Assembly: GCF_029868325.1 (NCBI RefSeq)
Contig: NZ_JARWNW010000096.1
Span: forward strand, 42,832-106,831
Origin: Nocardia carnea
GTDB taxonomy: Bacteria > Actinomycetota > Actinomycetes > Mycobacteriales > Mycobacteriaceae
Length of the DNA: 64,000 nucleotides
Reading direction: 5' to 3'
The first letter of the stretch is position 1, and each line of letters begins with the position of its first letter. The position numbers and the translations under genes are program-made. The notes below the pieces were generated by a model, which was not told the DNA's origin, did not search any database, and saw only the letters and a list, made by a program, of their open reading frames with translations. Below, one piece after another: positions 47,784-57,981 of this stretch.

Positions 47784-48932
47784 GTGAGCGACCCGACCTC
47801 TCGAATGTCCCGAGCCCGGGACCGGGGCACCGAGCGCCTGCGGCGTTCCTGGACCCGGTTGCGGCTGTCGGCGCTGCCGATTCTGCAGTGCTCACTGGCC
47901 GCGGCCCTGGCCTGGTTCCTGGCCAAGGATGTGGTCGGCCATGCGCTGCCGTTCTTCGCCCCCACGGCCGCCATCGTCTCGATCGGTACTGCTTTCGGGG
48001 CACGGTTGCGCCGTTCGCTCGAACTTGTGGTGGGGGTCGCGCTCGGGATCGGGGTCGGCGACCTTTTCATTTCCCAGGTCGGTACCGGGGTGTGGCAGAT
48101 CGCGCTGGTGGTGGCTGCGGCCATGGCACTGGCGATCTTCCTGGACGGTGGGCCGATCATCGGTATCCAGGCGTCCGGTTCGGCCGTACTGGTGGCGACG
48201 TTGATGCCGCCGGAATCCGGGGCGGGACTGTCGCGGATGGTCGATGCCCTGATCGGTGGTCTGGTGGGCGTGGTGGTTGTCGCCGCGCTACCGCTTCACC
48301 CGGTGCGCCGGGCGCGGGAGCAGGCGGCGGCGATTCTCGGGGTGGTGGGCAAATCGCTCACCGATTGTGGGCAGGGGCTGCTGGAACAGGATCCGGGCAA
48401 AATCCGGGATGCGCTCACCGCAGTCCGCGCCACCCAGCAGCAATTGGATTCGCTGCGCAAATCGCTGGAAGGCGGGCGTGAGGTCATCCGCATCTCGCCG
48501 CTCTACTGGAATTCCCGGGGCAGGCTGGAGCGATTACGCGCGGCAGCCGATCCGCTCGACAACGCGGTCCGCAACACCCGCGTACTGCTGCGACGTTCGC
48601 TGACCCTGGTGCGGGACGACGAAATCCTCAATCCGGGGCTGATCGACGAGGTGGAGCGGCTGGCGGAGGGGGTCGATGTGGTGCGGCGGATGGTGCTGGC
48701 CGATCGCGGCGAACAGCCCGACCGGGCCGAAGCGGCGCGCGTCCTGCGGTCGGTGGCCAAACAGGCTCGGCCGGAACTGGTTGCGGGTGCCGGACTGTCG
48801 TCGCATGTGGTTTTCGCGCAGATCCGATCGACCCTGGTGGATCTGATGCAGGTCTGCGGGGTGCAGCGGATTTCGGCGATGGCGCTGCTACCGCCGACCG
48901 TGCCCAACCCGTATGTCACGCCACAGAATTGA
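47784..48932 (+). CDS. FUSC-family / aromatic acid exporter-like membrane protein
   Basis: 382 residues from GTG 47784. The N-terminal 160 residues hold about six membrane segments with the FUSC/ArAE features (FFAPTAAIVSIGTAFGARLRRSLELVVGVALGIGVGDLF-type region and IQASGSAVLVATLMPP). The C-terminal 200 residues are cytoplasmic and helical. Related proteins export aromatic acids or stress metabolites. Likely co-transcribed with the DUF3151 gene. Confidence 0.85.
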   Translation: MSDPTSRMSRARDRGTERLRRSWTRLRLSALPILQCSLAAALAWFLAKDVVGHALPFFAPTAAIVSIGTAFGARLRRSLELVVGVALGIGVGDLFISQVGTGVWQIALVVAAAMALAIFLDGGPIIGIQASGSAVLVATLMPPESGAGLSRMVDALIGGLVGVVVVAALPLHPVRRAREQAAAILGVVGKSLTDCGQGLLEQDPGKIRDALTAVRATQQQLDSLRKSLEGGREVIRISPLYWNSRGRLERLRAAADPLDNAVRNTRVLLRRSLTLVRDDEILNPGLIDEVERLAEGVDVVRRMVLADRGEQPDRAEAARVLRSVAKQARPELVAGAGLSSHVVFAQIRSTLVDLMQVCGVQRISAMALLPPTVPNPYVTPQN

Positions 48933-49124
48933 GTGCGGTGCGGCCGCCGCTACGCGGATCGGTCGCGCGGGGGCAGCGGTTTTCCGCGTAGTGGACTACC
49001 CGTTACGACGCGCGGGGTCGTGAACTAATGTGAAACATGACCGAATCGGTTATGCCGGTACGGTCGGGACCCCACCCGCACGCCGCGTTGCCGACGGACG
49101 GCGCTGCCGCGCGCCGCACGTTTC

Positions 49125-49156
49125 GGATACCCGGACCGGCTCCGGGCGGGGTATCC
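49125..49156 (-). terminator. Hairpin between convergent FUSC and M50 genes
   Basis: Outer arms GGATACCC / GGGTATCC (8 bp) with an inner CCGG/CCGG stem. It lies 48 bases past the M50 protease stop (49204, minus strand) and about 190 bases past the FUSC stop; the rest of 48933-49203 holds no recognisable gene. Confidence 0.6.
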
Positions 49157-49203
49157 GGGCCCGTCCGGCCGGAGCCGCGCCGGGCGGGCCCAGCTCATCC
49201 GGG

Positions 49204-49983
49204 CTACGCCCAGAACCGGGTCAGATATCCGCCGTACCGCGACCACTGCTCCGAAACCCCGGAAAAGTCGTACAGGGCGTAGACGGCGTCGAAGAACACC
49301 TGGTTGATCGCTGGGGTGAACAACAGGGCGAACAGGATGAGCATGCCGAACGGTTTGAACTGGTCCAGGCCGCGCCGGGTCTGATAGCTCAGCGAGGGTT
49401 CCACGATCCCGTATCCGTCGAGCCCGGGTATCGGCAGCAGATTCAGCAGGGTCGCCGTCACCTGGAGAAACGCCAGAAAGCTCAGCCCGAACCAGAACGC
49501 CGGATTATCCTGCGCGCTGCCGAAAAGCCGCACGATCACCAGCAGCACCACCGCACACAGCGCGTTCACCGCCGGCCCCGCGGCGCTGATCAGCCGCTGA
49601 GTTCGCGGCGGCACCTGATGAGCGTGGATGTACACGGCTCCGCCCGGCAGTCCGATCCCGCCGAGCGCGATGAACACCATCGGCAGCACGATCGACAGCA
49701 GCGGATGACTGTATTTGAGCGGGTTCAGCGTCAGATACCCGCGCAACTCGACCTCACGGTCCCCGGCGCGCCAGGCGAGATAGGCGTGGGCGAATTCGTG
49801 CAGGCACAAGCTCACCACCCAGCCGAAGACGACCAGGACGAAAACGCCGGCCTTCGCCCAGGCCGAATCCAGTTCCGCGTTCCAGGCGAGCGCACCGCCG
49901 GCCACCGCCAGCAACACCACGAGCAGGAAGACCGGGCTGGGCCGGATCGCACCCCGGCGCAGCGCCGTGACATTGCCACTCAC
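49204..49983 (-). CDS. Site-2 protease family (M50) membrane metalloprotease, Rv0359-like
   Basis: About 259 residues from GTG 49983, which puts the N-terminus at VSGNVTALRRGAIRPSPVF, as in mycobacterial homologues; the open frame continues to 50151 but overlaps the next gene. Seen: the zinc motif HEFAHAY in a membrane helix (SLCLHEFAHAYLAW) and the second motif LLPIPGLDGYGI, together with four to five hydrophobic segments. Rhomboid-like intramembrane cleavage of unknown substrates. Part of the purA-linked block (Rv0357c-Rv0359 order). Confidence 0.9.
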   Translation of the reverse strand: MSGNVTALRRGAIRPSPVFLLVVLLAVAGGALAWNAELDSAWAKAGVFVLVVFGWVVSLCLHEFAHAYLAWRAGDREVELRGYLTLNPLKYSHPLLSIVLPMVFIALGGIGLPGGAVYIHAHQVPPRTQRLISAAGPAVNALCAVVLLVIVRLFGSAQDNPAFWFGLSFLAFLQVTATLLNLLPIPGLDGYGIVEPSLSYQTRRGLDQFKPFGMLILFALLFTPAINQVFFDAVYALYDFSGVSEQWSRYGGYLTRFWA

Positions 49984-50077
49984 GGCTGCACCGCGGTAGA
50001 GGCCGGAACCGCTGCCGGCCTGCAGCGGAGAAGACACCCGATCGGCGCCGCGATCGGGACGCCGGTCTCCGGGCGGT

Positions 50078-50737
50078 TCATCGGACCAGTAACCAGGGCT
50101 CGTGGTGGCGGTAGAAACTCGACCGCGGCACCGTCCGGTCGCTCTGCACACCGTCGCGGTTGATCACGGCGGCGGGCGTACCGAGCTGAGCGGCGCGCCC
50201 CGCGGTCCAGCGCCGGCGCCGGAAACGGCGCGGCACACTGGCCCGGACTCCGGGCAGCTCGAGGGTCGGGGTCACGAACATCGCCCGCACCTCGCCGGAG
50301 AACAGCCGCGTTTCGTCGACGTAGGCCTCACCGGTCAGCGGCGTTCCGTTCACACCGGTGATCTTGGCCCGGCCCACCAGCACCGTGCCGGTGTCGTCAC
50401 GGATCAGCGGCACCTCTTCGGCCGTCCCCTCCAGCGCGCGGCGCGCCGCGGCGCTCCCGGTGCCGAGTTGATAGGCCCGTGCCGCGTAGGTGTGGTCCGG
50501 CGGCACATACCCCACCTCCACATGCAGACGCTCGGTCCGCATCAGATGGGTCAGGACCGCCGCCAGTGCGGCATCGTCACCGAGCACGATCAGCCGCGGC
50601 AAACTATCCGCCGCCAGCACCGGCAACAGCTCGTCGATCAGCGCGGTATCGGGAACAGCCGCGGTTTGGCTGGTGGGCTGGGCGGCGAGCGCAATGGGCA
50701 CCGGAGCATCGGCACAGCGGAGAACATGGGTACTCAA
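50078..50737 (-). CDS. Rv0358-like conserved hypothetical protein
   Basis: About 219 residues from TTG 50737, which has AGGAGG upstream; GTG 50770 is the alternative. Length is close to the mycobacterial Rv0358 protein (about 215). Seen: an alpha/beta region (ALIDELLPVLAADSLPRLIV, LGDDAALAAVLTHLMRTERL, HVEVGYVPPD) and a second beta-rich part ending PRSSFYRHHEPWLLVR. The first half resembles the diacylglycerol-kinase/peptidase-like scaffold seen in the family but no catalytic motif is clear. Divergent from purA. Confidence 0.8.
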   Translation of the reverse strand: MSTHVLRCADAPVPIALAAQPTSQTAAVPDTALIDELLPVLAADSLPRLIVLGDDAALAAVLTHLMRTERLHVEVGYVPPDHTYAARAYQLGTGSAAARRALEGTAEEVPLIRDDTGTVLVGRAKITGVNGTPLTGEAYVDETRLFSGEVRAMFVTPTLELPGVRASVPRRFRRRRWTAGRAAQLGTPAAVINRDGVQSDRTVPRSSFYRHHEPWLLVR

Positions 50738-50890
50738 ACGCCCAACACCCTCCTCGGACCGGTCACCCACGAGTGTAGAGGGTGCGCCGCACCGACTCGC
50801 ACAACGGGCCTGGTACAGCGGCCGTTCCCGGAGTCCCCCGGCGCCTCGAGTAGACTGTGCTCCCGGCTTCCTCCCCGTTACGGCAGGTAG

Positions 50891-52228
<1,338 letters not shown>

Positions 52229-52248
52229 GCGCCGGCGCTCGGACTGAC

Positions 52249-52356
52249 TCAGCGTTCGGGCCCGCCGAGGTTGCGGGCGGCGCCGACGGTCTCGTCGTGG
52301 CCCAGCGGCGGCCGCCAGGGTTCCGGATTCCAGGTGGGCTTATCGGGCGCGACCAT
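52249..52356 (-). CDS. Possible 35-residue peptide downstream of purA
   Basis: The sequence from ATG 52356 reads MVAPDKPTWNPEPWRPPLGH followed by DETVGAARNLGGPER. It looks protein-like (Trp/Pro pattern) but has no ribosome-binding site, and the frame is open upstream through the hairpin element to 52575. It could be the degraded end of a longer gene or chance. Low confidence. Confidence 0.25.
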   Translation of the reverse strand: MVAPDKPTWNPEPWRPPLGHDETVGAARNLGGPER

Positions 52357-52382
52357 CCGTGGAGGGGCGGGCTGTAATTTTG

Positions 52383-52490
52383 GAGACGCTCCGCGTCTCG
52401 AGGGGTGGGGCCCTATCGGGCCCGGTTCTTCACTCCTCCGCTCCTCCGCTTCGCTCCCCCGCTCCGTCGCTCCAGAACCGGGCGGGCCGC
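52383..52490. repeat. Compound hairpin element, copy 2
   Basis: A perfect 7-bp stem GAGACGC/GCGTCTC with loop TCC (52383-52399) is followed by a long hairpin with arms GGGCCCGGTTC (52418-52428) and GAACCGGGCGGGCC (52475-52488). The loop starts TTCACTCCTCCGCTCC and ends GCTCCA exactly as in the copy at 27694-27778, but is about 29 bases longer through extra CCGCT-type units. The rest of 52229-52611 holds only the doubtful small ORF. Confidence 0.7.
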
Positions 52491-52611
52491 ACCCCAGGCA
52501 AGGTGAACCGTCCGGAGAGGTGGGAGTAGTCGCGATTGTCGGCCGCAGGGGGGAAGGCGCGCCGGACGGGCTCACTCGGTGGTGGTGGTGGTGGACTCGG
52601 TGACCGGGGTG

Positions 52612-53727
52612 TCAGCGTGCGGCTTGGAAGGCGAGGACGGTTGTTCCGATGCGGATCGCGTCGCCGTCGGCGAGCAGCGCGGTATCTATCGGTTCGTCGT
52701 TGACGTAGACCCCGTTCGCCGAATCCAGGTCTTCGATCAGCAGCCCGGCCCGGCCCAGTTTGATCTGGGCGTGATAGCGGCTGGCCTTGGGATCATCGAG
52801 GATCAGATCGTTATCGGTCATCCGGCCGATCTTGAAACCGCCGTGTGCGACCAGCACCAGCCGTCCGTCGGGCAACCGCAGCTGCCCGCTGCGCACCGAG
52901 CGCGGCACCTCGGTGACGGTATCGGTCATCGCCGCGGCCATCCGCTCGGCGGTTTTGAACTCCACGGTGTTCAGCGGCTCCTGCCGCAGCACCCGGCGCT
53001 CCAGTTCGACCAGGGCGGGCCCGGGGTCGATCCCGAGTTCCTCGGCCAGAACCGAACGCACCCGCCGGCAGGCCTCGAGCGCGTCGGCATGCCGTTCGGA
53101 GAGGTAGAGCGCGGTGATGAGCTGCCCCCACAGCGGTTCGCGCAGCGGATGCTCATTGGTCAGCGCGACCAGTTCACCGATCACCGCGGCGGCGCGGCCG
53201 CAGGCGATCTCCGCGTCGAAACGCGCCGACACCGCCAGCAGCCGTTCCTCTTCCAGCGCGGTGGCGAAACTGTCCGCGAAGGCCAGGCCGGCCAGATCCG
53301 AGAGAGCGCGGCCGTTCCACTCCCGCAGTGCAGTGGTGAACAACCGCGACGCCGACGCGTGATCGCCGGCGCCCGCGGCGCGGGTACCCGCATCTCTGGC
53401 CGCCTCGAACCGGCCGAGATCGCAGGCGTCGTCGGCGATCTCGAGCCGGTACCCGGCCGATTCCGTACGCAATACCGCGGCCGGGTCCACCCCCGAATTC
53501 CGCAATGCCTTGCGGATATTGGAGACGAATACCTGCAGGCTCGCGGCGTAGGCGTCGGGCGGAGCCTCGTTCCAGACCATATCGGCCAGGGTTGCCGAGG
53601 CCACGGCTCGACGCCGGTTCACCGCGAGCGCGGCCAGCAGCGCTCGCGGTTTGGGCCCGCCGATGGCCACCGGCTCACCGCCGACCGATAATCGGACGGG
53701 CCCCAGCACGCAGAGATCAAGCGTCAT
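52612..53727 (-). CDS. EmbR-like regulator (OmpR-type DNA-binding, BTAD and FHA domains)
   Basis: 371 residues from ATG 53727. Domain order: SARP-type winged helix (about 1-95, GPVRLSVGGEPVAIGGPKPR), bacterial transcriptional activation domain (about 100-245, LREPLWGQLITALYLSERHA, ELGIDPGPALVELERRVL), then a C-terminal FHA domain (about 285-365) with the phosphothreonine-binding features IGRMTDNDLILDD, SRYHAQI and SANGVYVND. Same architecture as mycobacterial EmbR, which binds phosphorylated PknH and controls arabinosyltransferases. 24 bases downstream of fba, so probably co-transcribed with it. Confidence 0.93.
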   Translation of the reverse strand: MTLDLCVLGPVRLSVGGEPVAIGGPKPRALLAALAVNRRRAVASATLADMVWNEAPPDAYAASLQVFVSNIRKALRNSGVDPAAVLRTESAGYRLEIADDACDLGRFEAARDAGTRAAGAGDHASASRLFTTALREWNGRALSDLAGLAFADSFATALEEERLLAVSARFDAEIACGRAAAVIGELVALTNEHPLREPLWGQLITALYLSERHADALEACRRVRSVLAEELGIDPGPALVELERRVLRQEPLNTVEFKTAERMAAAMTDTVTEVPRSVRSGQLRLPDGRLVLVAHGGFKIGRMTDNDLILDDPKASRYHAQIKLGRAGLLIEDLDSANGVYVNDEPIDTALLADGDAIRIGTTVLAFQAAR

Positions 53728-53751
53728 CTCGCAGTGAGCGCGACGGCGCGA

Positions 53752-54786
53752 TCAGGCACTGATCGAGCGTCCCGCGGAGTGCAGATCCTCGCAGGCCTGC
53801 ACCACTCGGGCCGCCATCGAGAGCTCGGCCTTCTTCAGGTAGCTACGCGGATCGTAGGTCTTCTTGTTGCCGACCTCGCCGTCGATCTTCAGCACACCGT
53901 CGTAGTTGCTGAACATATGCGCGGCGACGGGGCGGGTGAAGGCGTACTGGGTATCGGTGTCGACGTTCATCTTCACCACGCCGTAGCGCAGCGAATCGTC
54001 GATCTCCGATTTCAGCGAGCCGGAACCGCCGTGGAAGACGAAATCGAAGGGCTGCGCGTCAGCGCCCAGGCCCAGTTTGGCGGCGGCGACCTTCTGCCCC
54101 TCGGCCAGCACCTCGGGCTTGAGCACCACGTTGCCGGGTTTGTAGACGCCGTGCACGTTGCCGAAGGTGGCGGCGAGCAGGTATTTGCCCTTGTCACCGG
54201 CGCCGAGCGCGTCGATGGTCTTCTCGAAATCGGCGGGCGAGGTGTAGAGCTTCTCGTTGATCTCGGCCTCGACACCGTCCTCTTCACCGCCGACGACGCC
54301 GATCTCGACCTCGAGGATGATCTTGGCGGCGGTCGCGGCGGACAGCAGCTCCTGGGCAATCGACAGATTCTCGTCGATCGGCACCGCCGAACCGTCCCAC
54401 ATATGCGACTGGAACAGCGGATTCTTACCCGCGTTCACCCGCTCCTGAGAGATGGCCAGCAGCGGGCGGACGAAACCGTCCAGCTTGTCCTTGGGGCAGT
54501 GATCGGTGTGCAGCGCGATGGTGACGCCGTACTTCTCGGCGACCACATGCGCGAACTCGGCCAGCGCGACAGCACCGGTGACCATATCCTTCACCCCCTG
54601 GCCGGAACCGAATTCCGCGCCACCGGTGGAGAATTGGATGATCCCGTCACTGCCCGCCTCGGCGAAACCCTTGATCGCCGCGTTGATCGTCTCCGACGAT
54701 GTGCAGTTGATGGCCGGGAAGGCAAACGAGTTCGCCTTGGCCTGACCGAGCATTTCGGCGTAGACCTCCGGAGTCGCGATCGGCAC
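53752..54786 (-). CDS. fba: Class II fructose-bisphosphate aldolase
   Basis: 344 residues from GTG 54786 with GGAGGT upstream, the exact length of the M. tuberculosis enzyme. Zinc-dependent glycolytic and gluconeogenic aldolase. Seen: ALHTDHCPKDK (Asp95, His96), EIGVVGGEEDGVE, KYLLAATFGNVHGVYKPGN, FVFHGGSGS and NVDTDTQYAF. Downstream on the same strand lies the EmbR-like regulator; divergent from the DedA genes. Confidence 0.98.
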   Translation of the reverse strand: MPIATPEVYAEMLGQAKANSFAFPAINCTSSETINAAIKGFAEAGSDGIIQFSTGGAEFGSGQGVKDMVTGAVALAEFAHVVAEKYGVTIALHTDHCPKDKLDGFVRPLLAISQERVNAGKNPLFQSHMWDGSAVPIDENLSIAQELLSAATAAKIILEVEIGVVGGEEDGVEAEINEKLYTSPADFEKTIDALGAGDKGKYLLAATFGNVHGVYKPGNVVLKPEVLAEGQKVAAAKLGLGADAQPFDFVFHGGSGSLKSEIDDSLRYGVVKMNVDTDTQYAFTRPVAAHMFSNYDGVLKIDGEVGNKKTYDPRSYLKKAELSMAARVVQACEDLHSAGRSISA

Positions 54787-54928
54787 TGTGAAGACCTCCG
54801 TGTAGTGCGGCAGACGGGATTGTCTGTTTCTGCACATACCCTAAGCCAGACGGATTCCATCCGGTATAAGGGGATTGTTTGCGCCGCTGCACCCTGCGGG
54901 CCCGGCGCCAACCGGTACTGTGGGCCGG

Positions 54929-55738
54929 GTGATTGCGCTGGCAGCTACCGACGCGGTGACGAGCAATCTGGCTCTGACCGAACTGCTCGACCCGATGCAC
55001 CTGTTGACCGAAACCTGGCTGAAGAACGCGGTGCTACCGGCGATCCTGGTAATCGTCTTCATCGAAACGGGCCTGCTGTTCCCGCTGCTGCCCGGCGATT
55101 CGCTGCTGTTCACCGGCGGTCTGCTGGCGGCGCAGGAGAACCCTCCGGTGTCGCTCTGGGTCCTGCTTCCCGCGGTCACGGTCATCGCCTTCGCCGGCGA
55201 TCAATGTGGTTACTGGATCGGCCGCGCGATCGGCCCGGCGCTGTTCAACAAAGAGGACACCCGCTTCTTCAAGAAGAGCTATGTGACCGAAACGCACGAA
55301 TTCTTCGAGAAACACGGCCCCAAAACGATCATCCTCGCCCGATTCGTCCCGATCGTGCGGACCTTCATGCCCGTACTCGCCGGGGTGTCGAAGATGAGCT
55401 ACCGGCGCTATGTCGCCTTCGATATCGTCGGCGCCGTCGCCTGGGGCGGCGGAGTGACCGTACTCGGTTATTTCCTCGGCAATGTGGCCTTCATCCGCGA
55501 TCACGTCGAGGGCATCTTCCTGCTCATCGTGTTCGTATCGATCCTGCCGGGTATCAGCGCGGTGGCCAAGAAGCTGCGCAACCGCAAGGCCGAGGTCGCG
55601 ACGGTCGCCGACCACGCCCTGGTCTCCACCGCCGAACTTCCGGCCGTGGCCCCGGCGAGCCCGGTCACCAGCACCATGCCCCTGCCGGTTGTGCCGAACC
55701 ACGCGACGGCCGGCACGAACGAGACCCCCGTCCGGTAA
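54929..55738 (+). CDS. DedA family membrane protein 1 (Rv0364-like)
   Basis: 269 residues from GTG 54929. Seen: the DedA/SNARE-associated-domain features ETGLLFPLLPGDSLLFTGG, GDQCGYWIGRAIG, FFEKHGPKTIILARFVPIVR and FDIVGAVAWGGG. Membrane protein of the polyprenyl-phosphate/lipid flippase superfamily, essential in several bacteria for envelope homeostasis. The last 60 residues are a polar Ala/Pro/Thr tail beyond the usual length. A second DedA gene follows with no gap. Confidence 0.93.
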   Translation: MIALAATDAVTSNLALTELLDPMHLLTETWLKNAVLPAILVIVFIETGLLFPLLPGDSLLFTGGLLAAQENPPVSLWVLLPAVTVIAFAGDQCGYWIGRAIGPALFNKEDTRFFKKSYVTETHEFFEKHGPKTIILARFVPIVRTFMPVLAGVSKMSYRRYVAFDIVGAVAWGGGVTVLGYFLGNVAFIRDHVEGIFLLIVFVSILPGISAVAKKLRNRKAEVATVADHALVSTAELPAVAPASPVTSTMPLPVVPNHATAGTNETPVR

Positions 55739-56569
55739 GTGGTGTCCGTCTCGGCCGAGCCCTACGCGATGGGCAGTTTCGATCCTTTGCTTTCCGCCGG
55801 TCCGGCGCTGGTCTGGACGGTAGTGCTGACCTTCGTCTTCCTGGAATGCGCGTTCATTCTCGGGCTCTTCCTGCCCGGTGATTCGATGCTGCTGACCGCC
55901 GGAATAGTGATGGCCTCACATGCGAGCGGGGAAAGCCAGGTATGGCTGCTCTCGGTGGGCGCGATGCTCGCCGCGATCGCCGGTAACCAGGTCGGTTATG
56001 TCGTCGGACGCCGGACCGGGCACAAACTCGTCGCCCGTAAGAACGGGCGCTATATCAATACCGAGAACCTGACCAGAGTGACGGACCTGCTGCACCGGCA
56101 CGGATTCTTCGCGGTGCTCGTCGCCCGCTGGATCCCGTGGGTGCGCACGCTGTGCCCGATGGTGGCGGGCGCCGCGGGTATGGACCATCGCCGCTACACC
56201 ATCGCCAGTACCATCGGCGCGATCATCTGGGCACCCGTCCTGCTGTTGATGGGTTACTACGCCGGCAATTTCATTCTGCAGTTCTCCTGGCTCATGCCCA
56301 TCGTGACCGGTTCGCTGCTGGTGTTCCTGGTCGTGGGCACGATAATCGGCATCCGGCAGTACCGTCACGAAATGGCGCAGCCCGTCGAGGATTTCGAAGT
56401 CGATTCGGCCACCGCCGACACCACGCCCCTGCCCACCCTGGGCGGCGGGGAATGCAGCCCGAAGCCGCGCTCGTACGGCACCGGTGCCCACCGGTGGGAG
56501 CTACAGCCCCGCCGCGGTGACCAGATGAGCAGCCTCCATGAGCATCCAACCCGAGAGCTGTACCGATAG
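55739..56569 (+). CDS. DedA family membrane protein 2
   Basis: 276 residues; GTG 55739 or the next GTG at 55742, directly after the first dedA stop. Seen: FLECAFILGLFLPGDSMLL, GNQVGYVVGRRTG, the ARWIPWVRTLCPMVAGAAGM signature and IIWAPVLLLMGYYAGN. A tandem paralogue of the preceding gene. The polar C-terminal tail overlaps the end of the GH76 gene on the other strand by 69 bases. Confidence 0.92.
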   Translation: MVSVSAEPYAMGSFDPLLSAGPALVWTVVLTFVFLECAFILGLFLPGDSMLLTAGIVMASHASGESQVWLLSVGAMLAAIAGNQVGYVVGRRTGHKLVARKNGRYINTENLTRVTDLLHRHGFFAVLVARWIPWVRTLCPMVAGAAGMDHRRYTIASTIGAIIWAPVLLLMGYYAGNFILQFSWLMPIVTGSLLVFLVVGTIIGIRQYRHEMAQPVEDFEVDSATADTTPLPTLGGGECSPKPRSYGTGAHRWELQPRRGDQMSSLHEHPTRELYR

Positions 56570-57691
56570 GTCACGCTCGGGGACCCGCGAGGAAGTCACC
56601 GCGCCGTTCGAGTTGACGCCGCCGGCGCCCGCGGTACCGCCCGGCAACTGAGCCGACCGGGTCCAGTCGTGCCCGAACAGCGGTTCGCCCTCCACATCGA
56701 GCCGGTTCGCCCAGGCCGCCGCCGCGGACTGCTCGACGATCCGGGCGGCAATGCGCCGATCGGCGAGTTGTTCGTGTTCGGAACCGGGCAGCATCAGCGC
56801 GACCAGGGCGAGATAGCGCACGAGGATGCCGTTGAACAACCCGCCGTCACCGCCGGAACCACCCCGGATCACCCCGTCGGTGGTGAGGTTGACCTCGACG
56901 GCGTCGAGGAGCCGGTGCACGCGGTCGAGGTGGACCGGATCACCGGTATGTACCGCGAGCTCGGTCTCCAACCCGAGCACGACGCCCTGACAGTAGGTGT
57001 AGATCGTTTTCTCGAGCGTGCCGGACGGGAGATGGATACCGTCGAAGATCAGGCCGGTCTCCGGATCGCGCAGCGTGCTATCGATCCAGTCGGCCATTTC
57101 GGCGGCCCGCTCGTAGCGGCCCAGCCGGGACAGCGCGATACCGGCCGGGCCGTTTGCGGGGGTATTGAAGAAATCGTCCCCGGCCCGCCACGGGATACCG
57201 CCGCCCACCGCCGGGTCCCAGGCACCGAACAATTTCTGTTCCAGCGGCCCCAGGCCGCTGCGCGCTTCGTCGTTGTCCTGCACCCGGGCCGCGCGTTCCA
57301 GGGCGATGGCGAGCCAGGCCATATCGTCGTAGTAGCGATTGGTCCAGCCGGTGATATTGCGCATTCGGTGCGAGCGGACCAGAGCACCGATCCGTTTGCG
57401 CCGTTCGATGGTCGGCGCCCGGTTGGCCGCGTCGACCGCGCAGTCGATGAGATGGGCCTGCCACCAGTAGTGCCAGGTCAGGAAGAAACGTTCCCGCCGG
57501 GTGGAGGGCCAGCCCACCACACCGAGGGCGGTACCGGGCAGCAACCACACCGGTTCGATATGCCGCGACACGATGGCGGCCTCGGCCATATCGGCCCGGT
57601 CGGACCAGAGTGATGCGGGGTTGCCCTGCGGCCTGCGCTGTTGCCCGGACGCGCGCCGGGGAACGTCGAGATCGTCGCTGGGCGAGGTCAT
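56501..57691 (-). CDS. GH76 family glycoside hydrolase (Rv0365c-like)
   Basis: 396 residues from ATG 57691. An all-alpha barrel of the GH76 alpha-1,6-mannanase family: the catalytic Asp-Asp pair is in NRYYDDMAWLAIALERA, with WHYWWQAHLIDCAVDA upstream and GIPWRAGDDFFNTPANGP after it. No signal peptide, so it would act in the cytoplasm or be exported by another route. In mycobacteria it lies beside the DedA gene as here. Possible role in mannan or lipomannan turnover; inferred. Confidence 0.88.
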   Translation of the reverse strand: MTSPSDDLDVPRRASGQQRRPQGNPASLWSDRADMAEAAIVSRHIEPVWLLPGTALGVVGWPSTRRERFFLTWHYWWQAHLIDCAVDAANRAPTIERRKRIGALVRSHRMRNITGWTNRYYDDMAWLAIALERAARVQDNDEARSGLGPLEQKLFGAWDPAVGGGIPWRAGDDFFNTPANGPAGIALSRLGRYERAAEMADWIDSTLRDPETGLIFDGIHLPSGTLEKTIYTYCQGVVLGLETELAVHTGDPVHLDRVHRLLDAVEVNLTTDGVIRGGSGGDGGLFNGILVRYLALVALMLPGSEHEQLADRRIAARIVEQSAAAAWANRLDVEGEPLFGHDWTRSAQLPGGTAGAGGVNSNGAVTSSRVPERDLSVQLSGWMLMEAAHLVTAAGL

Positions 57692-57981
57692 GCACCCATA
57701 TTGCCAGGAAAAACGGAATTCTCGCCGCTCAATTGTTACCGAGTCGAGGCGGAACCGTTCGATTCACCGGCGTTTGCGTCGGATCCGCGGTGAATTGCCG
57801 CCGGACAGAGCATGGAGCAATGTCCGCACGCTATGTCAAGACCGGTTAACAAAGCCGCCGGCTTCCGCGCGTGCCCCGGCGGGCGGAACGCGGCCCGGCA
57901 GTAAACCGAGTCCGCACAGGCAATTTCGATCGGACCAGGCCGAACAGCGGCCCGCCCCGCGCACCGAACTACGATCGTGCC

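Noticed and set aside
48933..49203. Small gene in the FUSC-M50 gap
   Set aside because: Candidate frames are Arg/Pro/Gly-rich shadows without ribosome sites; only a hairpin is supported.
49984..50151. Longer N-terminus for the M50 protease
   Set aside because: The extra residues overlap the end of the Rv0358-like gene and look non-coding; GTG 49983 matches the start in homologues.
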